A DNA stretch of 64,000 bases from NCBI RefSeq assembly GCF_017302985.1, contig NZ_JAFIMU010000007.1:310001-374000 (forward strand), given 5' to 3'. The stretch comes from Corallococcus macrosporus (lineage in GTDB: Bacteria; Myxococcota; Myxococcia; Myxococcales; Myxococcaceae). Made by a program: the position numbers and the translations under genes. Positions within the stretch are counted from its first letter, which is position 1; each line of letters opens with the position of its first letter. Positions 25,011-33,409 of this stretch are shown here, piece after piece. The notes below the pieces were generated by a model. It made no database searches. It was not told the origin of the DNA and was given only the letters and a program-made list of their open reading frames with translations.

Positions 25011-26089
25011 GACGCCACCTCCACCGCGGGCAGCGTCCGGGCCAGTTCCTCCATCAACGCCCGCCACGCGGGGGACTCCAGCTCGCCCGGCTTCCGCTTG
25101 CCGAACAGCAGCGCGATGTTCTCCCCCGCCCGGTCGAACAGCTCCAGCGAGGTGACGTCGCCGTCGCGCGTGGGCTTGCGCACCACCCACGCCGTGTGGA
25201 CGTGGTCCGCTCGGACGTGGAGGTTGAAGCCCGGGTCCATCACGTTCACCCACGGCCCCATGGGCCGCACCGTGCGCACCGGGCCGGTGTGGATCTGGAT
25301 GGCCCCCGGGTTGCCCACGAACACCATGAGGGGCAGCTCCGTCGCCGCGGCTCGCTCCAGCGTCCAGCCCAGCGCGTCCGGCGCCACCGGCTTCGCGAAC
25401 TCCGTCCCCGCGAGCCTCAGCGCCTGCGTGCGCGCCGCCTTGAACCGGCCCAGCAGCGCGAAGAACTCGTGCGTGTCCTGGAGCGCTCGCCAGCCGGCCT
25501 TGAGCCCCTGCACGTCGATCTCCGCGTCCGGCCGGGGGCTGGCGGGGGGCGACACCGGCATCACGCCCAGCACGTGGCCCTGGTCCTCGTGCTGGAGCTC
25601 GCGCACCAAGCCCTCGAAGGCGGCGACGTTCGCGTCGTCCTGGAGGTAGATCTTGTGCACCGCCGTGCCCGCCGCGTCGAAGACCTGGAAGCTGCGGCGC
25701 ACCTGGCCGGCGAGGTCCTCGCGCAGCGCGAACACGAAGCACCAGCGCGACAGGAACAGGCGCAGGTCGATGTCCTCGTCCAGCACCAGCGCCCGCGCGC
25801 CGTGCAACTCCACCTTGCCGTAGACGCCCTTCTTCTCGTGCACGGCGGACGCGTTGCGCGTGAGCGCCATCACCCGGCCCAGCGACTCCAGCCGGGGCAA
25901 CAGCACGTCGAAGCGCGGCTCCAGCCGCACCAGCTCGCCGTTCAGGCCGGTGGCGAGCAGCTCCGCCTCGCTCACGCCCAATTGCTCCGCTGCGTCGCGG
26001 ATGCGCATGCGCGGCTGGGCTTCGCGCAGGGCCACCCAGCGCTCCCTCAGCACGGCGTGCGGGCTCGCCACCTCCTCCGAGCGGTTCAT
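25007..26089 (-). CDS. hmuS: HmuS/HemS family hemin-degrading or heme-carrier protein
   Basis: This 360-residue protein has the two tandem HemS/ChuS repeats. Repeat one holds LGVSEAELLATGLNGELVRLEPRFDVLLPRLESLGRVMALTRNASAVHEKKGVYG. Repeat two holds the matching GNPGAIQIHTGPVRTVRPMGPWVNVMDPGFNLHVRADHVHTAWVVRKPT. Family members receive heme in the cytoplasm and either deliver it or open the ring to release iron. Its presence identifies the operon as heme-directed rather than for B12. It overlaps hmuY upstream and hmuT downstream by a few bases. Confidence 0.93.
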   Translation of the reverse strand: MNRSEEVASPHAVLRERWVALREAQPRMRIRDAAEQLGVSEAELLATGLNGELVRLEPRFDVLLPRLESLGRVMALTRNASAVHEKKGVYGKVELHGARALVLDEDIDLRLFLSRWCFVFALREDLAGQVRRSFQVFDAAGTAVHKIYLQDDANVAAFEGLVRELQHEDQGHVLGVMPVSPPASPRPDAEIDVQGLKAGWRALQDTHEFFALLGRFKAARTQALRLAGTEFAKPVAPDALGWTLERAAATELPLMVFVGNPGAIQIHTGPVRTVRPMGPWVNVMDPGFNLHVRADHVHTAWVVRKPTRDGDVTSLELFDRAGENIALLFGKRKPGELESPAWRALMEELARTLPAVEVAS

Positions 26090-26745
26090 CACGGCTGCCC
26101 CCCGGCCGGCGCGGCCACCTTCGCCCAGAGCAGCTTCACCATCGCGGGCGTGCCCGCGGTGTCGTAATAGGATTGCATCTGTACCTTGAAGTACGTCCCC
26201 GCATCCGAGCGCACGACGTAGAGCTGCGCGCGCGGCATGAGCGTGTGGGACTGGAGGTCGTAGCTGTACCAGCCGTCCCCCGCGTTGAAGACCGTGTCCG
26301 GGCTGTCGCCGGTGTCGGGGCCGTCCGCCGCGTCCGTCAGGTAGCCGGACGCCGGGGCCTGGGTGAGCGCCGCGAAGGACGTGCCCGGCACGATGGCCAC
26401 CTGCACGCCGCCCGTGCCGCTGACACCTCCGCGCGTCTTCACCGTGTAGCGCTGGAAGGACAGGTCCCAGAGCGCGTCGTCCGCCGCGCTCACCTGCTTG
26501 CCGGAGTCCAGATCCACGGCCACCCACAGCGCGCCGTCGGTCGCGTCCACGACGGAGGTGAAGGAGCCGTCGCCGTTGTCCTGGTGCTTCAGGTTCGCGC
26601 CGTCCTGCGGCGTGACGAGGGGGTCGTCGTCCTCGGGCCCCGGCGTGGGCTGGAGGTCGTCACCGCACGCGGTGCCCAGGCCGGCGAGGAGCAGCGCCGC
26701 GCAGGCGCGGCCCAGGAAACCGGGACGGAAGGGAATGGGGAACAT
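26089..26745 (-). CDS. hmuY: HmuY family heme-binding lipoprotein
   Basis: This 218-residue protein has a lipoprotein signal (ACAALLLAGLGTAC, acylated Cys about residue 28) followed by an acidic linker. It contains the HmuY pattern WVAVDLDSGKQVSAADDALWDLSFQRYTVKTRGGVSGTGGVQVA. HmuY proteins are best known from Bacteroidetes as outer-membrane heme scavengers and are also found in myxobacterial heme loci. It would sit on the outer-membrane surface next to the receptor. It lies 29 bases after the receptor gene and overlaps hmuS. Confidence 0.9.
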   Translation of the reverse strand: MFPIPFRPGFLGRACAALLLAGLGTACGDDLQPTPGPEDDDPLVTPQDGANLKHQDNGDGSFTSVVDATDGALWVAVDLDSGKQVSAADDALWDLSFQRYTVKTRGGVSGTGGVQVAIVPGTSFAALTQAPASGYLTDAADGPDTGDSPDTVFNAGDGWYSYDLQSHTLMPRAQLYVVRSDAGTYFKVQMQSYYDTAGTPAMVKLLWAKVAAPAGGQP

Positions 26746-26774
26746 GCGGACTCCTTCAGGGTGCGGGGTGGAAA

Positions 26775-28706
26775 TCAGAACCGGGTGGAGACACCGGCCT
26801 GGAGGGTGCGGGGCGGAATGGGCAGATCCTTCGGATTGCCCGCACCGGTGAGGTTGCTGCCCACAACGAAAAGCTGGAGCCCGCCCGCTGGCATGAGCCA
26901 GGCGACACGGGCGTCCAGGGAGACGGTGGGGCTGGCACGGTAGGAATCCGCCACACCGTCTCCGTTGGTATCCGGGTAGAAGGGGCGCTCGCCCGTGAGC
27001 GCGCCGCGCACGTTGGCCTCCAGGCCCCACGCGCGGTGGCGCCACGTGGCCTGCGCGGTGAGCCGGTGCCGCGCCTGACCTTCCAGCGCGCGGTCCAGCT
27101 CCTGGTCGGTGCCGTCGGTGAGCGCGTAGCCCAGCTCCACGTGCACGCGTCCGGGCAGGGACTGGCGCAGGCCCAGCTCGCCGCCGCGCACGCGGGCCCG
27201 CGCGATGTTGATGTACGAGTAGCGCAGGAAGTCGCCCTCGGACTGGAGCGACGCGGCAATCATGTCGCGCAGCGCGTGCTGGAACGCGCCGGCCCACAGC
27301 ACGGTGTCCCCCGTGGGCCGGGCCTCCACGTTGACGCTGAAGCTGCGCGAGCGCTCGGGCTTCAGGTCCGGGTTGCCTCGCACGGTGTAGCCGACGGACG
27401 GGTTCTCGAAGTCGATGAGCAGGTCCTGGAAGCTCGGCGCGCGGTAGCCCCAGCCGTAGCTGCCTCGCACGGTGAGCCACGACACGGGGTCCACCTTCAG
27501 CGCCACGCGCGGCGTGGCCGCGAGCCCGAACTGCGAGTCCACGTCCAGCCGTCCGCCCGGCACCAGCACCAGCCCGGGCCCTTCCGCCAGCGTCCAGCTG
27601 TCCTGCGCGTACACGGAACCTCGCCCGCGCCGGCCGCCGCCACCGTCCAGACGGTCCGAGCGCAGCCACTCGCCCAGGTACTCGGTGCCCGCCACCAGCG
27701 CGTGTCCGGCGCCGGGCCGCGCGTCCACCTGCGCGCCCACGCGGGCCTGCTGGTCGCGCGTGTCCTCCACGGTGTCCAGCGCGGAGGCGTTGCGCTGGTC
27801 TCGCAGGTAGCGCCGGTCGAAGTGCGCGTAGGAGGCGTCCGCGCGCAGCGTCGCCGTGTCGCCCAGGCGCCAGGACGGAGACAGGCGCGAGGAGAAGCTG
27901 TGGTCCCGGCTGGCGCGGTCGAACACCGCGCCCGCGCCGCCCAGGTCCACGCCGCGTTGGACGCGGTGTGAATAGGACGCGGCGCCCTCCAGCGACATCG
28001 CGCCCGTGCCCCGCCAGTCACCGCGCGCGGACAGGTCGTAGCCGTTCAGCGTGCTGCCCGTGGTGCCGATGTCCGAGACGTCCAGGTCGTAGGCGGAGCG
28101 CCGCTGGAGCCCGGCGCTCATGCGCAGCCCCCAGGCGTCGCCGCGCGTCTCCCCCGTGGCGTCCAGGTCCAGACGGTGGAGCGTGCCGTAGGCGGCGCGC
28201 AGGTCCGCGCCCAGGGTGCGCTGTGCCCGGCGGGTGATGAAGTTCACCACGCCCGCCATCGCGTCGCTGCCGTAGAGCACGGACGCGGGGCCCTTCACGA
28301 TTTCGACCTGCTCGATGTCCTCCAGCGACAGGCGCGACACGTCGATGTTGCCGTCCACCTTGCCGGTGACGCGCTCGCCGTCCACGAGCACCAGCACGTA
28401 CTCCGGGGCCAGCCCCTGCATCGACAGCCCGGCGCCCGCGAAGCCCTGCTGCACCACGAGGCCAGGACGCGTGGAGAGCAGCTCCGAGGCGTCGCGCGCT
28501 CCGCTGGCGACAATCTCCGAACGGGTGATGACCTCCGTGGCCACCGGCGTCTCGCGCAGACGCTCCTGCGTGCGCGAGCCCGTCACCACCGTCTGGAGCG
28601 CGGCGGGTTCGTCCACGCCTCCGTCCATGGACGGCACGTCCTCCGCCCGGGCCTGGCCGGACAGGGCACTCCACAGCAGCGCGCACAGCCACCAACGCCC
28701 GGACAT
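26775..28706 (-). CDS. hmuR: TonB-dependent heme receptor
   Basis: This 643-residue protein has a signal peptide (cleaved near ALSGQARA) and a plug domain (about 45-160: VVTGSRTQERLRETPVATEVI, LVLVDGERVTG, IEQVEIVKGPASVLYGSDAMAGVVNFIT). A 22-strand barrel ends in the terminal aromatic F (LQAGVSTRF), as BAM substrates do. It transports heme with TonB energy. ATG 28706 follows GGGAGG by 8 bases; a longer start at 28748 would disrupt the signal peptide. It is the second gene of the operon, 136 bases after the Com-like gene, with a structured leader in between. Confidence 0.94.
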   Translation of the reverse strand: MSGRWWLCALLWSALSGQARAEDVPSMDGGVDEPAALQTVVTGSRTQERLRETPVATEVITRSEIVASGARDASELLSTRPGLVVQQGFAGAGLSMQGLAPEYVLVLVDGERVTGKVDGNIDVSRLSLEDIEQVEIVKGPASVLYGSDAMAGVVNFITRRAQRTLGADLRAAYGTLHRLDLDATGETRGDAWGLRMSAGLQRRSAYDLDVSDIGTTGSTLNGYDLSARGDWRGTGAMSLEGAASYSHRVQRGVDLGGAGAVFDRASRDHSFSSRLSPSWRLGDTATLRADASYAHFDRRYLRDQRNASALDTVEDTRDQQARVGAQVDARPGAGHALVAGTEYLGEWLRSDRLDGGGGRRGRGSVYAQDSWTLAEGPGLVLVPGGRLDVDSQFGLAATPRVALKVDPVSWLTVRGSYGWGYRAPSFQDLLIDFENPSVGYTVRGNPDLKPERSRSFSVNVEARPTGDTVLWAGAFQHALRDMIAASLQSEGDFLRYSYINIARARVRGGELGLRQSLPGRVHVELGYALTDGTDQELDRALEGQARHRLTAQATWRHRAWGLEANVRGALTGERPFYPDTNGDGVADSYRASPTVSLDARVAWLMPAGGLQLFVVGSNLTGAGNPKDLPIPPRTLQAGVSTRF

Positions 28707-28826
28707 CCCAGGTCCTCCCGGCACGCAAGCCGGGGGGCTTCCGCTCACGGGAAGCCTGTCGGGCGCTGGGCTCGGGGGCCTCGGGCCTCAGGAAACGCAC
28801 TGCACCGGTCCCACGCGGGGGACCCG
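28707..28826 (-). promoter_or_regulatory. Structured leader of the heme receptor gene (possible attenuator or degenerate riboswitch)
   Basis: Read on the minus strand, the 120 bases ahead of the receptor start hold three perfect small hairpins: 28807-28824 (GGTCCC/GGGACC), 28736-28756 (7-bp stem GGCTTCC/GGAAGCC) and 28718-28733 (CCGGC/GCCGG). The last one abuts the GGGAGG ribosome site. The region 28707-28726 loosely resembles the B12 box of cobalamin riboswitches, but the other conserved riboswitch blocks are not convincingly present. Confidence 0.4.
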
Positions 28827-28842
28827 TTCCTTCAAAGCACTC

Positions 28843-29034
28843 TCAGCCGCGCTCACCCCGGGGCACACCGCCCCGCCGTGGCTCCGCCAACGCGGACTCC
28901 AGCGGCACCACCTGCGTCCGGTGACACCGGCGGCACTTCAGCTCCACCCCGCCCGGCACCAGCCGCGCCAGCAGGCTGCCGCACATGCAGCGCAGCTCCC
29001 CGGCACTTCCCTGCGGTCCGCATCCCTCGTGCAT
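28843..29034 (-). CDS. Com-like zinc-ribbon small protein
   Basis: This 63-residue protein has a CxC...CxxC zinc ribbon: LRCMCGSLLARLVPGGVELKCRRCHRTQVV. The pattern matches the Com family (named for the phage Mu translational activator of mom) and related one-finger proteins. It is the first gene behind the Fur-like promoter, so it should be iron-regulated. The start at 29034 (MHEGCG) is preferred because it lies about 20-25 bases after the predicted transcription start; the longer frame would begin upstream of the promoter. Its role is unknown; it might bind metal, heme-operon mRNA or DNA. Confidence 0.75.
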   Translation of the reverse strand: MHEGCGPQGSAGELRCMCGSLLARLVPGGVELKCRRCHRTQVVPLESALAEPRRGGVPRGERG

Positions 29035-29062
29035 CGCGGCTCCCTGCGTTCGATGGGGCCAG

Positions 29063-29091
29063 ACGATATTGATACTGAGTATCAAAGTCAA
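29063..29091 (-). promoter_or_regulatory. Heme operon promoter with Fur-like box in its spacer
   Basis: On the minus strand a -35 TTGACT (29091-29086) and a -10 TATCGT (29068-29063) are separated by exactly 17 bases. Those 17 bases are the perfect palindrome TTGATACTCAGTATCAA (29069-29085). The AT-rich palindrome resembles Fur boxes and would block RNA polymerase when bound. Iron-responsive repression of the whole operon is the natural inference. Confidence 0.75.
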
Positions 29092-29137
29092 AAGACTTCC
29101 GGTGAACACCCCGAGGGAGTGTCCAGGGGCGGACCGT

Positions 29138-30109
29138 CTACTTCGTGCCCGTCTTCGCTTCGGGGCGCGGGGCGGGCGCGGCCTTGGGCACGGGGAGCAG
29201 CGGCACGCGGCCTTCGGGATAGAGCGCGGTGGCGCGGTCGCCGCGCAGCTCCAGCGCGGCCAGGTGGCGGCCGTAGTGGGTGCTGAGGCCCGTGTCGATG
29301 ACGATGACGCGGCCCCCGAAGCGGACGGAGAGCCGGCCGTCCTGCGACGGCGTGTGGCCCATCACCATGCGGCGGGCGCCGAAGCGCTCCAGCACCTGCG
29401 TGAGGCCCGCGTCCCACTTCGCCTCGTCATCGATGGCATAGCCGCGGAACCACACCGGGCCCTGCGGATCCACGCCGCCGCCCGGCGGCTGCCCGGGCGT
29501 CAGGTCCTGCCACACCCAACGGTTCACCTCGTCCAGCGTGGTGCCCGGGACGGTGGGGGCCAGGCCGCCGTGGAGGAAGAGCGTGTCGTTGATGCGGATG
29601 ACGGCGGGGTGCGTGCGCAGCCACTTCCCGTAGCGCCCGTCCGCGGCGTAGGCGGCGGCGTGGCCGTGCCGCCCCTTCGGCTCACCCGGACCGTCCGCTG
29701 TAGGGGATTGATCCGCGAAGGAGGCAAGCTCGCCGGGCGTGACGTAGCGCAGGTCGCCGCGCATGTTCATCAGCTCGTGGTTGCCCAGCAGCGGGTGCAC
29801 GCGGCCGCCCGCCTTGCGCGCCTCGGTCTCCAGGCGCATGAGCAGCTCGAAGGCGTCGCGGGTGCGGTCGCCCCGGTCCGGCAGGTCACCGGTCTGCACC
29901 AGGTGCGCCTTGCCACCAATCCAGCGGTCCTTCGCGTCGATGAGGCCCGCGAGCCGCAGCACCTCCTTCAGCGCGTCCACGTCGCCATGCACGTCCGCGA
30001 CGGCGACGATGCGCTCCACGCCCTGGAAGACGAAGGGCTCCTCCGGCTTCGGAGCGGCGGCACCCGCGAGCGCGGGCAGGAGCAGCAGGGACAGGAGAAC
30101 GGGACGCAC
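29138..30109 (-). CDS. Secreted metallophosphoesterase (PPP-like)
   Basis: This 323-residue protein has a signal peptide (MRPVLLSLLLLPALAGAAA) and the calcineurin-like phosphoesterase motifs in order: VADVHGD (about 40), TGDLPDRGD (about 74), LLGNHELMNMRGD (about 105), VMGHTPSQDG and a final IDTGLS. These ligands bind a dinuclear metal centre. The motif set resembles Shewanella-like protein phosphatases; the periplasmic substrate could be a phosphoprotein or small phosphoester. It is a single minus-strand gene whose stop lies 47 bases upstream of the heme promoter -35 element. Confidence 0.9.
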   Translation of the reverse strand: MRPVLLSLLLLPALAGAAAPKPEEPFVFQGVERIVAVADVHGDVDALKEVLRLAGLIDAKDRWIGGKAHLVQTGDLPDRGDRTRDAFELLMRLETEARKAGGRVHPLLGNHELMNMRGDLRYVTPGELASFADQSPTADGPGEPKGRHGHAAAYAADGRYGKWLRTHPAVIRINDTLFLHGGLAPTVPGTTLDEVNRWVWQDLTPGQPPGGGVDPQGPVWFRGYAIDDEAKWDAGLTQVLERFGARRMVMGHTPSQDGRLSVRFGGRVIVIDTGLSTHYGRHLAALELRGDRATALYPEGRVPLLPVPKAAPAPRPEAKTGTK

Positions 30110-30169
30110 GGGGCTTCCTTCCTTCGCGGTTCGACGAAGGCGGAAAGCCTAGCGCACGTCCCGTCCGGG

Positions 30170-30520
30170 CTACGCCCTGGCGGCGGCGTAGATGTCCAGC
30201 AGCGTGATGCCGGCGACGGCGCCCGTGGCGGCGAGGAGACGGCCCTTGCGCACGCCGGGCTCCTTCAGGCCCTTGCCCATCGTCGCCAGGTCCAGCGCGT
30301 CACCGGCCACGCGCGCCCACAGCCACGGGCGCTTCTTCGCCGGGCTCAGCAGGGCCACGCCCGCGGCCAGCTCCCGCGCGCCGTAGCCGCGCACCAGCTT
30401 GTCCCCGCGCGAGATTCCGAAGAACCGGAGCAGGTTCCACGCTCCCAGCAGCTCCGTGATGCCCAGGCCCACGCTGAACCAGCCCAGCGCGCGCGGCAGC
30501 TTGCTCTTTGCCTTCGCCAT
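30170..30520 (-). CDS. Small membrane protein, 116 residues
   Basis: Three or four hydrophobic segments (LGWFSVGLGITELLGAWNLL, GARELAAGVALL, ATGAVAGITLLDIYAAARA) are joined by basic loops. The segment SVGLGITELLGAW and the mid-protein VRGYGARELAAGVA resemble the membrane part found at the N-terminus of cyclase/dehydrase-type myxobacterial proteins and DUF4267-like proteins. ATG 30520 follows a strong AAGGAGG by 6-7 bases, while longer frames have no ribosome site. Function is unknown. Confidence 0.75.
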   Translation of the reverse strand: MAKAKSKLPRALGWFSVGLGITELLGAWNLLRFFGISRGDKLVRGYGARELAAGVALLSPAKKRPWLWARVAGDALDLATMGKGLKEPGVRKGRLLAATGAVAGITLLDIYAAARA

Positions 30521-30645
30521 GCACCGCCTCCTTGAAGCAGAAAGGTCCGGAGGAAAGTTGGAGGCGCCCCAGGCGCGCGCCAAGACCCTCGGCGGGCCGG
30601 AGGCTGACGCGTCCTGGGAGGCAGGCAGGCGATGGAGCCCCTGCC

Positions 30646-32025
30646 CTACTGGGCGTTGCCCCGGAAGCGGGCCGGGATGGCGCGCAGGAACTGCGGATCC
30701 TTCCAGTCCCAGACGCGCTCCGGCGCGCTGTCCACGTCCACCGGGACGGAGTTCCAGAAGTGCACGTCGTAGGAGGTGGAGGCGCGCCAGTGGAAGAAGA
30801 GGCTGAACGCGGCCGTCACCGCGAGCACGCCTGAGAGCACGCGGTGCTGGCGGGGCGCGTCCAGCGCGAGCTGCACGGGGAACGCGAGGAAGAAGACCAG
30901 GTACGGCAGCACGTCCGTGAAGAAGCGCGGCCCCACGGAGTGCCCCGCCCACCAGATGGGGAACGCGGAGATGGCCACCCAATGCAGGAGCACGATGACG
31001 GCGAAGGCCTTCTCGTACGGTTCAAGCTCCCGGCGGCGCCATCGCTGGACGAAGCCCACCCCGGCCAGCCCCAGGAACGGCGAGTAGAGGATCAACCCGC
31101 GCGACGGGCTCACCAGGTTCGCCGCGAGCGCCATCAGGAAGCGCGGCCCCGCGACGTCCAGCGGGTGCACGTAGTACGGCGACAACAGCGAGCCGTAGAG
31201 GTGCAGGTTGTAGCCGCAGAACGGCAGCGCCACGAGCGCCGCGCCCGCGAAGTACGCGGGCAGCAGCCGCCGGAAGCGCAGGAGGAAGTACGCGGTGACG
31301 ACCACCACCGTGAGCGAGTGCGTGGGCCGGCACACGTACGCGAGCGCGACCGCGAGCCCCGCGACGAACGCCGTGCGCGACGTCTGCGCGGGCCGCGCCA
31401 GCATCAGGACGACACAGGCGATGGCCAGCAGCCCGGGACCGTGCTGCCAGAGGACGCGGCTGGCGGTGGAGTACGCGGTCGTCCCCAGCCCGAAGAGCAG
31501 CACGGTGACGAGCGCCGCGCGGGCGGACACGCGCCGTCGCAGCGCGACGAACAGCACGCCCGCGGCGGCGCACACGTAGAACGAAGCGATGAGCTGCTCG
31601 GTGCGGTGGAAGGAGCCCAGGTCCACCTTGCCCGTGCTCCGGAACAACTCCAGCCACTCCAGCGCCCGAGCCCCGGGCGTGCCCAGGTGCGCGAGCAGTG
31701 GCCGGCCCAGCGAGAACAGCGCCTCCGCGCCCGCCAGGAACGGGAGCGCGGAGACCATCACCCCGGGCGGGTACTCGTAATAGACGTGGCCGCCGTAGAC
31801 GCCTCGCGCGTACGCGGTCGCCTGCGTGAACGACGGCGCGTACTCGTCCAGGTCCGCGTTGCCCTCGTGCAGGATGCTGGCCGCGGACGGGATGGACCAC
31901 AGCGAGTCCGTCTGCATCTGCACCTGGCTCGCGGTGTAGACGCAGAACAATCCCAGGCACAGCAGCCAGGGCGCGAGGGACGAGGCCGCGAGGTCGCGCC
32001 GGGAAGAAGGAGTCGCCGGAAGCAC
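30646..32025 (-). CDS. Multi-pass membrane protein, probable GT-C type glycosyltransferase
   Basis: This 459-residue protein has around 11 hydrophobic helices. An acidic periplasmic loop after helix one (QTDSLWSIPSAASILHEGNADLDEYAP) is characteristic of GT-C glycosyltransferases, which use polyprenyl-phosphate sugars. The C-terminal tail (VDVDSAPERVWDWKDPQFLRA) is periplasmic and short. It may glycosylate lipids or polymers. The UDP-sugar pyrophosphorylase gene directly upstream on the same strand (27-base gap) supports a sugar-linked pathway, though linkage is inference. Confidence 0.8.
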   Translation of the reverse strand: MLPATPSSRRDLAASSLAPWLLCLGLFCVYTASQVQMQTDSLWSIPSAASILHEGNADLDEYAPSFTQATAYARGVYGGHVYYEYPPGVMVSALPFLAGAEALFSLGRPLLAHLGTPGARALEWLELFRSTGKVDLGSFHRTEQLIASFYVCAAAGVLFVALRRRVSARAALVTVLLFGLGTTAYSTASRVLWQHGPGLLAIACVVLMLARPAQTSRTAFVAGLAVALAYVCRPTHSLTVVVVTAYFLLRFRRLLPAYFAGAALVALPFCGYNLHLYGSLLSPYYVHPLDVAGPRFLMALAANLVSPSRGLILYSPFLGLAGVGFVQRWRRRELEPYEKAFAVIVLLHWVAISAFPIWWAGHSVGPRFFTDVLPYLVFFLAFPVQLALDAPRQHRVLSGVLAVTAAFSLFFHWRASTSYDVHFWNSVPVDVDSAPERVWDWKDPQFLRAIPARFRGNAQ

Positions 32026-32052
32026 GACCGCGCTTCTAGCGAATCTTCCCGC

Positions 32053-33222
32053 CTAATGCAGGGCGCCCAGGCGCTGCTGGAGCCGCCTCGCCACGCGGGG
32101 CAGGTCGTCGGGGGCCTTCACCGGCTCGAAGCGGCTGGTCATGGGGTCCATGCGGCCCACCTCCACGAAGGCCACCGACAGGAGCGGCTTCCCGTCCGGC
32201 CCCGTGAGGCTGCTGGCCTCCGCCGTCACCTGCTCGAACTGGAGCACCGGTTGCCCGTCCACCTTCTTGGACACCACCCGGTACGGGATGGGCAACTCCC
32301 GGCCCAGCATCGCCTCCAGCGAGAAGGTGATGTTGTTCGTGGAGATGAAGGGGTGCGCCGAGGGGTCCACCTTCTCCACCAGTTGAAGCTGTCCCCCCAG
32401 GCGCACCGGCGCGGCGCCCGCGTCCAGCGCTCCGCTGGGATTGGCCCTGGGCGTCACCTCCACCGTCATGTCGCAACCCAGTGTCAGGTGCATCCCGATG
32501 ACGGCGGGGTCCAGCGAGGCCGCCAGGTTGTCCACGTTGGAGAAGTACACAAAGCGCACGCCGCGCTGCTGGAGCCGCGCGCCCACGCCGCTCTCGCGCA
32601 GGGCGCGAAAGACGTCGCCGTGACCGGAGGGTGCGAAGGACAGCCGGCCGTCCGATTCACGGAACAGGTCGCCCTTCGGGGTGAGCCTCGGCAGCATCGC
32701 CTGACGGAAGAGCAGCACGTCGTCCATCTGCCCGCGCGAGCCCAGGTGCGCGGCGATGGCGTCGTGCGTGAGGAAGGACGTCATCACCGCCATGGGCACC
32801 GGCCGGCCCATCTGCCTGCCCCAGCGCCGCGCCTCCTCCAGCTTGAAGTCCAGGAAGGTGAGCCCCGCCATGACGGAGACCAGCCCCTTCACGCTGCCGC
32901 CGAAGCGCGTCCCCGCGCCTCCCGCGACCACGAGCGCCGCCACCTGGCCCTGGCGGAAGGCCTCCTCGCCCCGGGCCCGGTACGCGTCGTATTCCGGCGT
33001 GCCCTCGGCCGGGAGCGGACGGATGTCACCCGAGCGCAGCGGATGGAGTACGCCTTCGATCGGCCGTGACTCGCTCAGCTCGCCGCGCTGATAGCGGGCG
33101 AGCAGCATCCGGAAGCGGGCCGCGTCGAAGCCGTCGTGCTGGAGCCTCGGGTCATCCAGCTCTTCGTCCAGGGTCTGGGTATTCACACAGGCCAAGATGG
33201 AGTGCCTTTCGGCCGGAGCCAT
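32053..33222 (-). CDS. UDP-sugar pyrophosphorylase family (UDPGP) protein
   Basis: This 389-residue nucleotidyltransferase is of the eukaryote-like UDPGP/UAP1 family rather than the bacterial GalU type. The nucleotide-binding signature is [21 protein letters not shown] (about 95-115), followed by [30 protein letters not shown] and [10 protein letters not shown]. It would form UDP-glucose or UDP-N-acetylhexosamine from UTP and sugar-1-phosphate. The usual K in GxxxPKG is preserved as SVKG. The start could be ATG 33222 or GTG 33186. It precedes the GT-C-like gene on the same strand. Confidence 0.88.
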   Translation of the reverse strand: MAPAERHSILACVNTQTLDEELDDPRLQHDGFDAARFRMLLARYQRGELSESRPIEGVLHPLRSGDIRPLPAEGTPEYDAYRARGEEAFRQGQVAALVVAGGAGTRFGGSVKGLVSVMAGLTFLDFKLEEARRWGRQMGRPVPMAVMTSFLTHDAIAAHLGSRGQMDDVLLFRQAMLPRLTPKGDLFRESDGRLSFAPSGHGDVFRALRESGVGARLQQRGVRFVYFSNVDNLAASLDPAVIGMHLTLGCDMTVEVTPRANPSGALDAGAAPVRLGGQLQLVEKVDPSAHPFISTNNITFSLEAMLGRELPIPYRVVSKKVDGQPVLQFEQVTAEASSLTGPDGKPLLSVAFVEVGRMDPMTSRFEPVKAPDDLPRVARRLQQRLGALH

Positions 33223-33409
33223 CGTCCCCGGGGACGGGGGCTGCTGGCGGCGCCTCCGCTCCTGTCGGGCAACCTCACGGCCGGGCGGTGGCCGCTCCCT
33301 CCGAGCGTGGCTGGATGCCCCTCGCCCGGGTCAGCTGGAAGTGCGTCCACTCCGATATGCTCCGGAGCCGAGGGACCGAAGCACCCACCTTCGCTGCGGG
33401 GCTGTCGCC

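Noticed and set aside
28707-28726. Definite cobalamin riboswitch
   Set aside because: Only the last box is similar; the GGGAA, CCGG-loop and CCCGCNACTG blocks are not convincingly present, so it is reported only as a structured leader.
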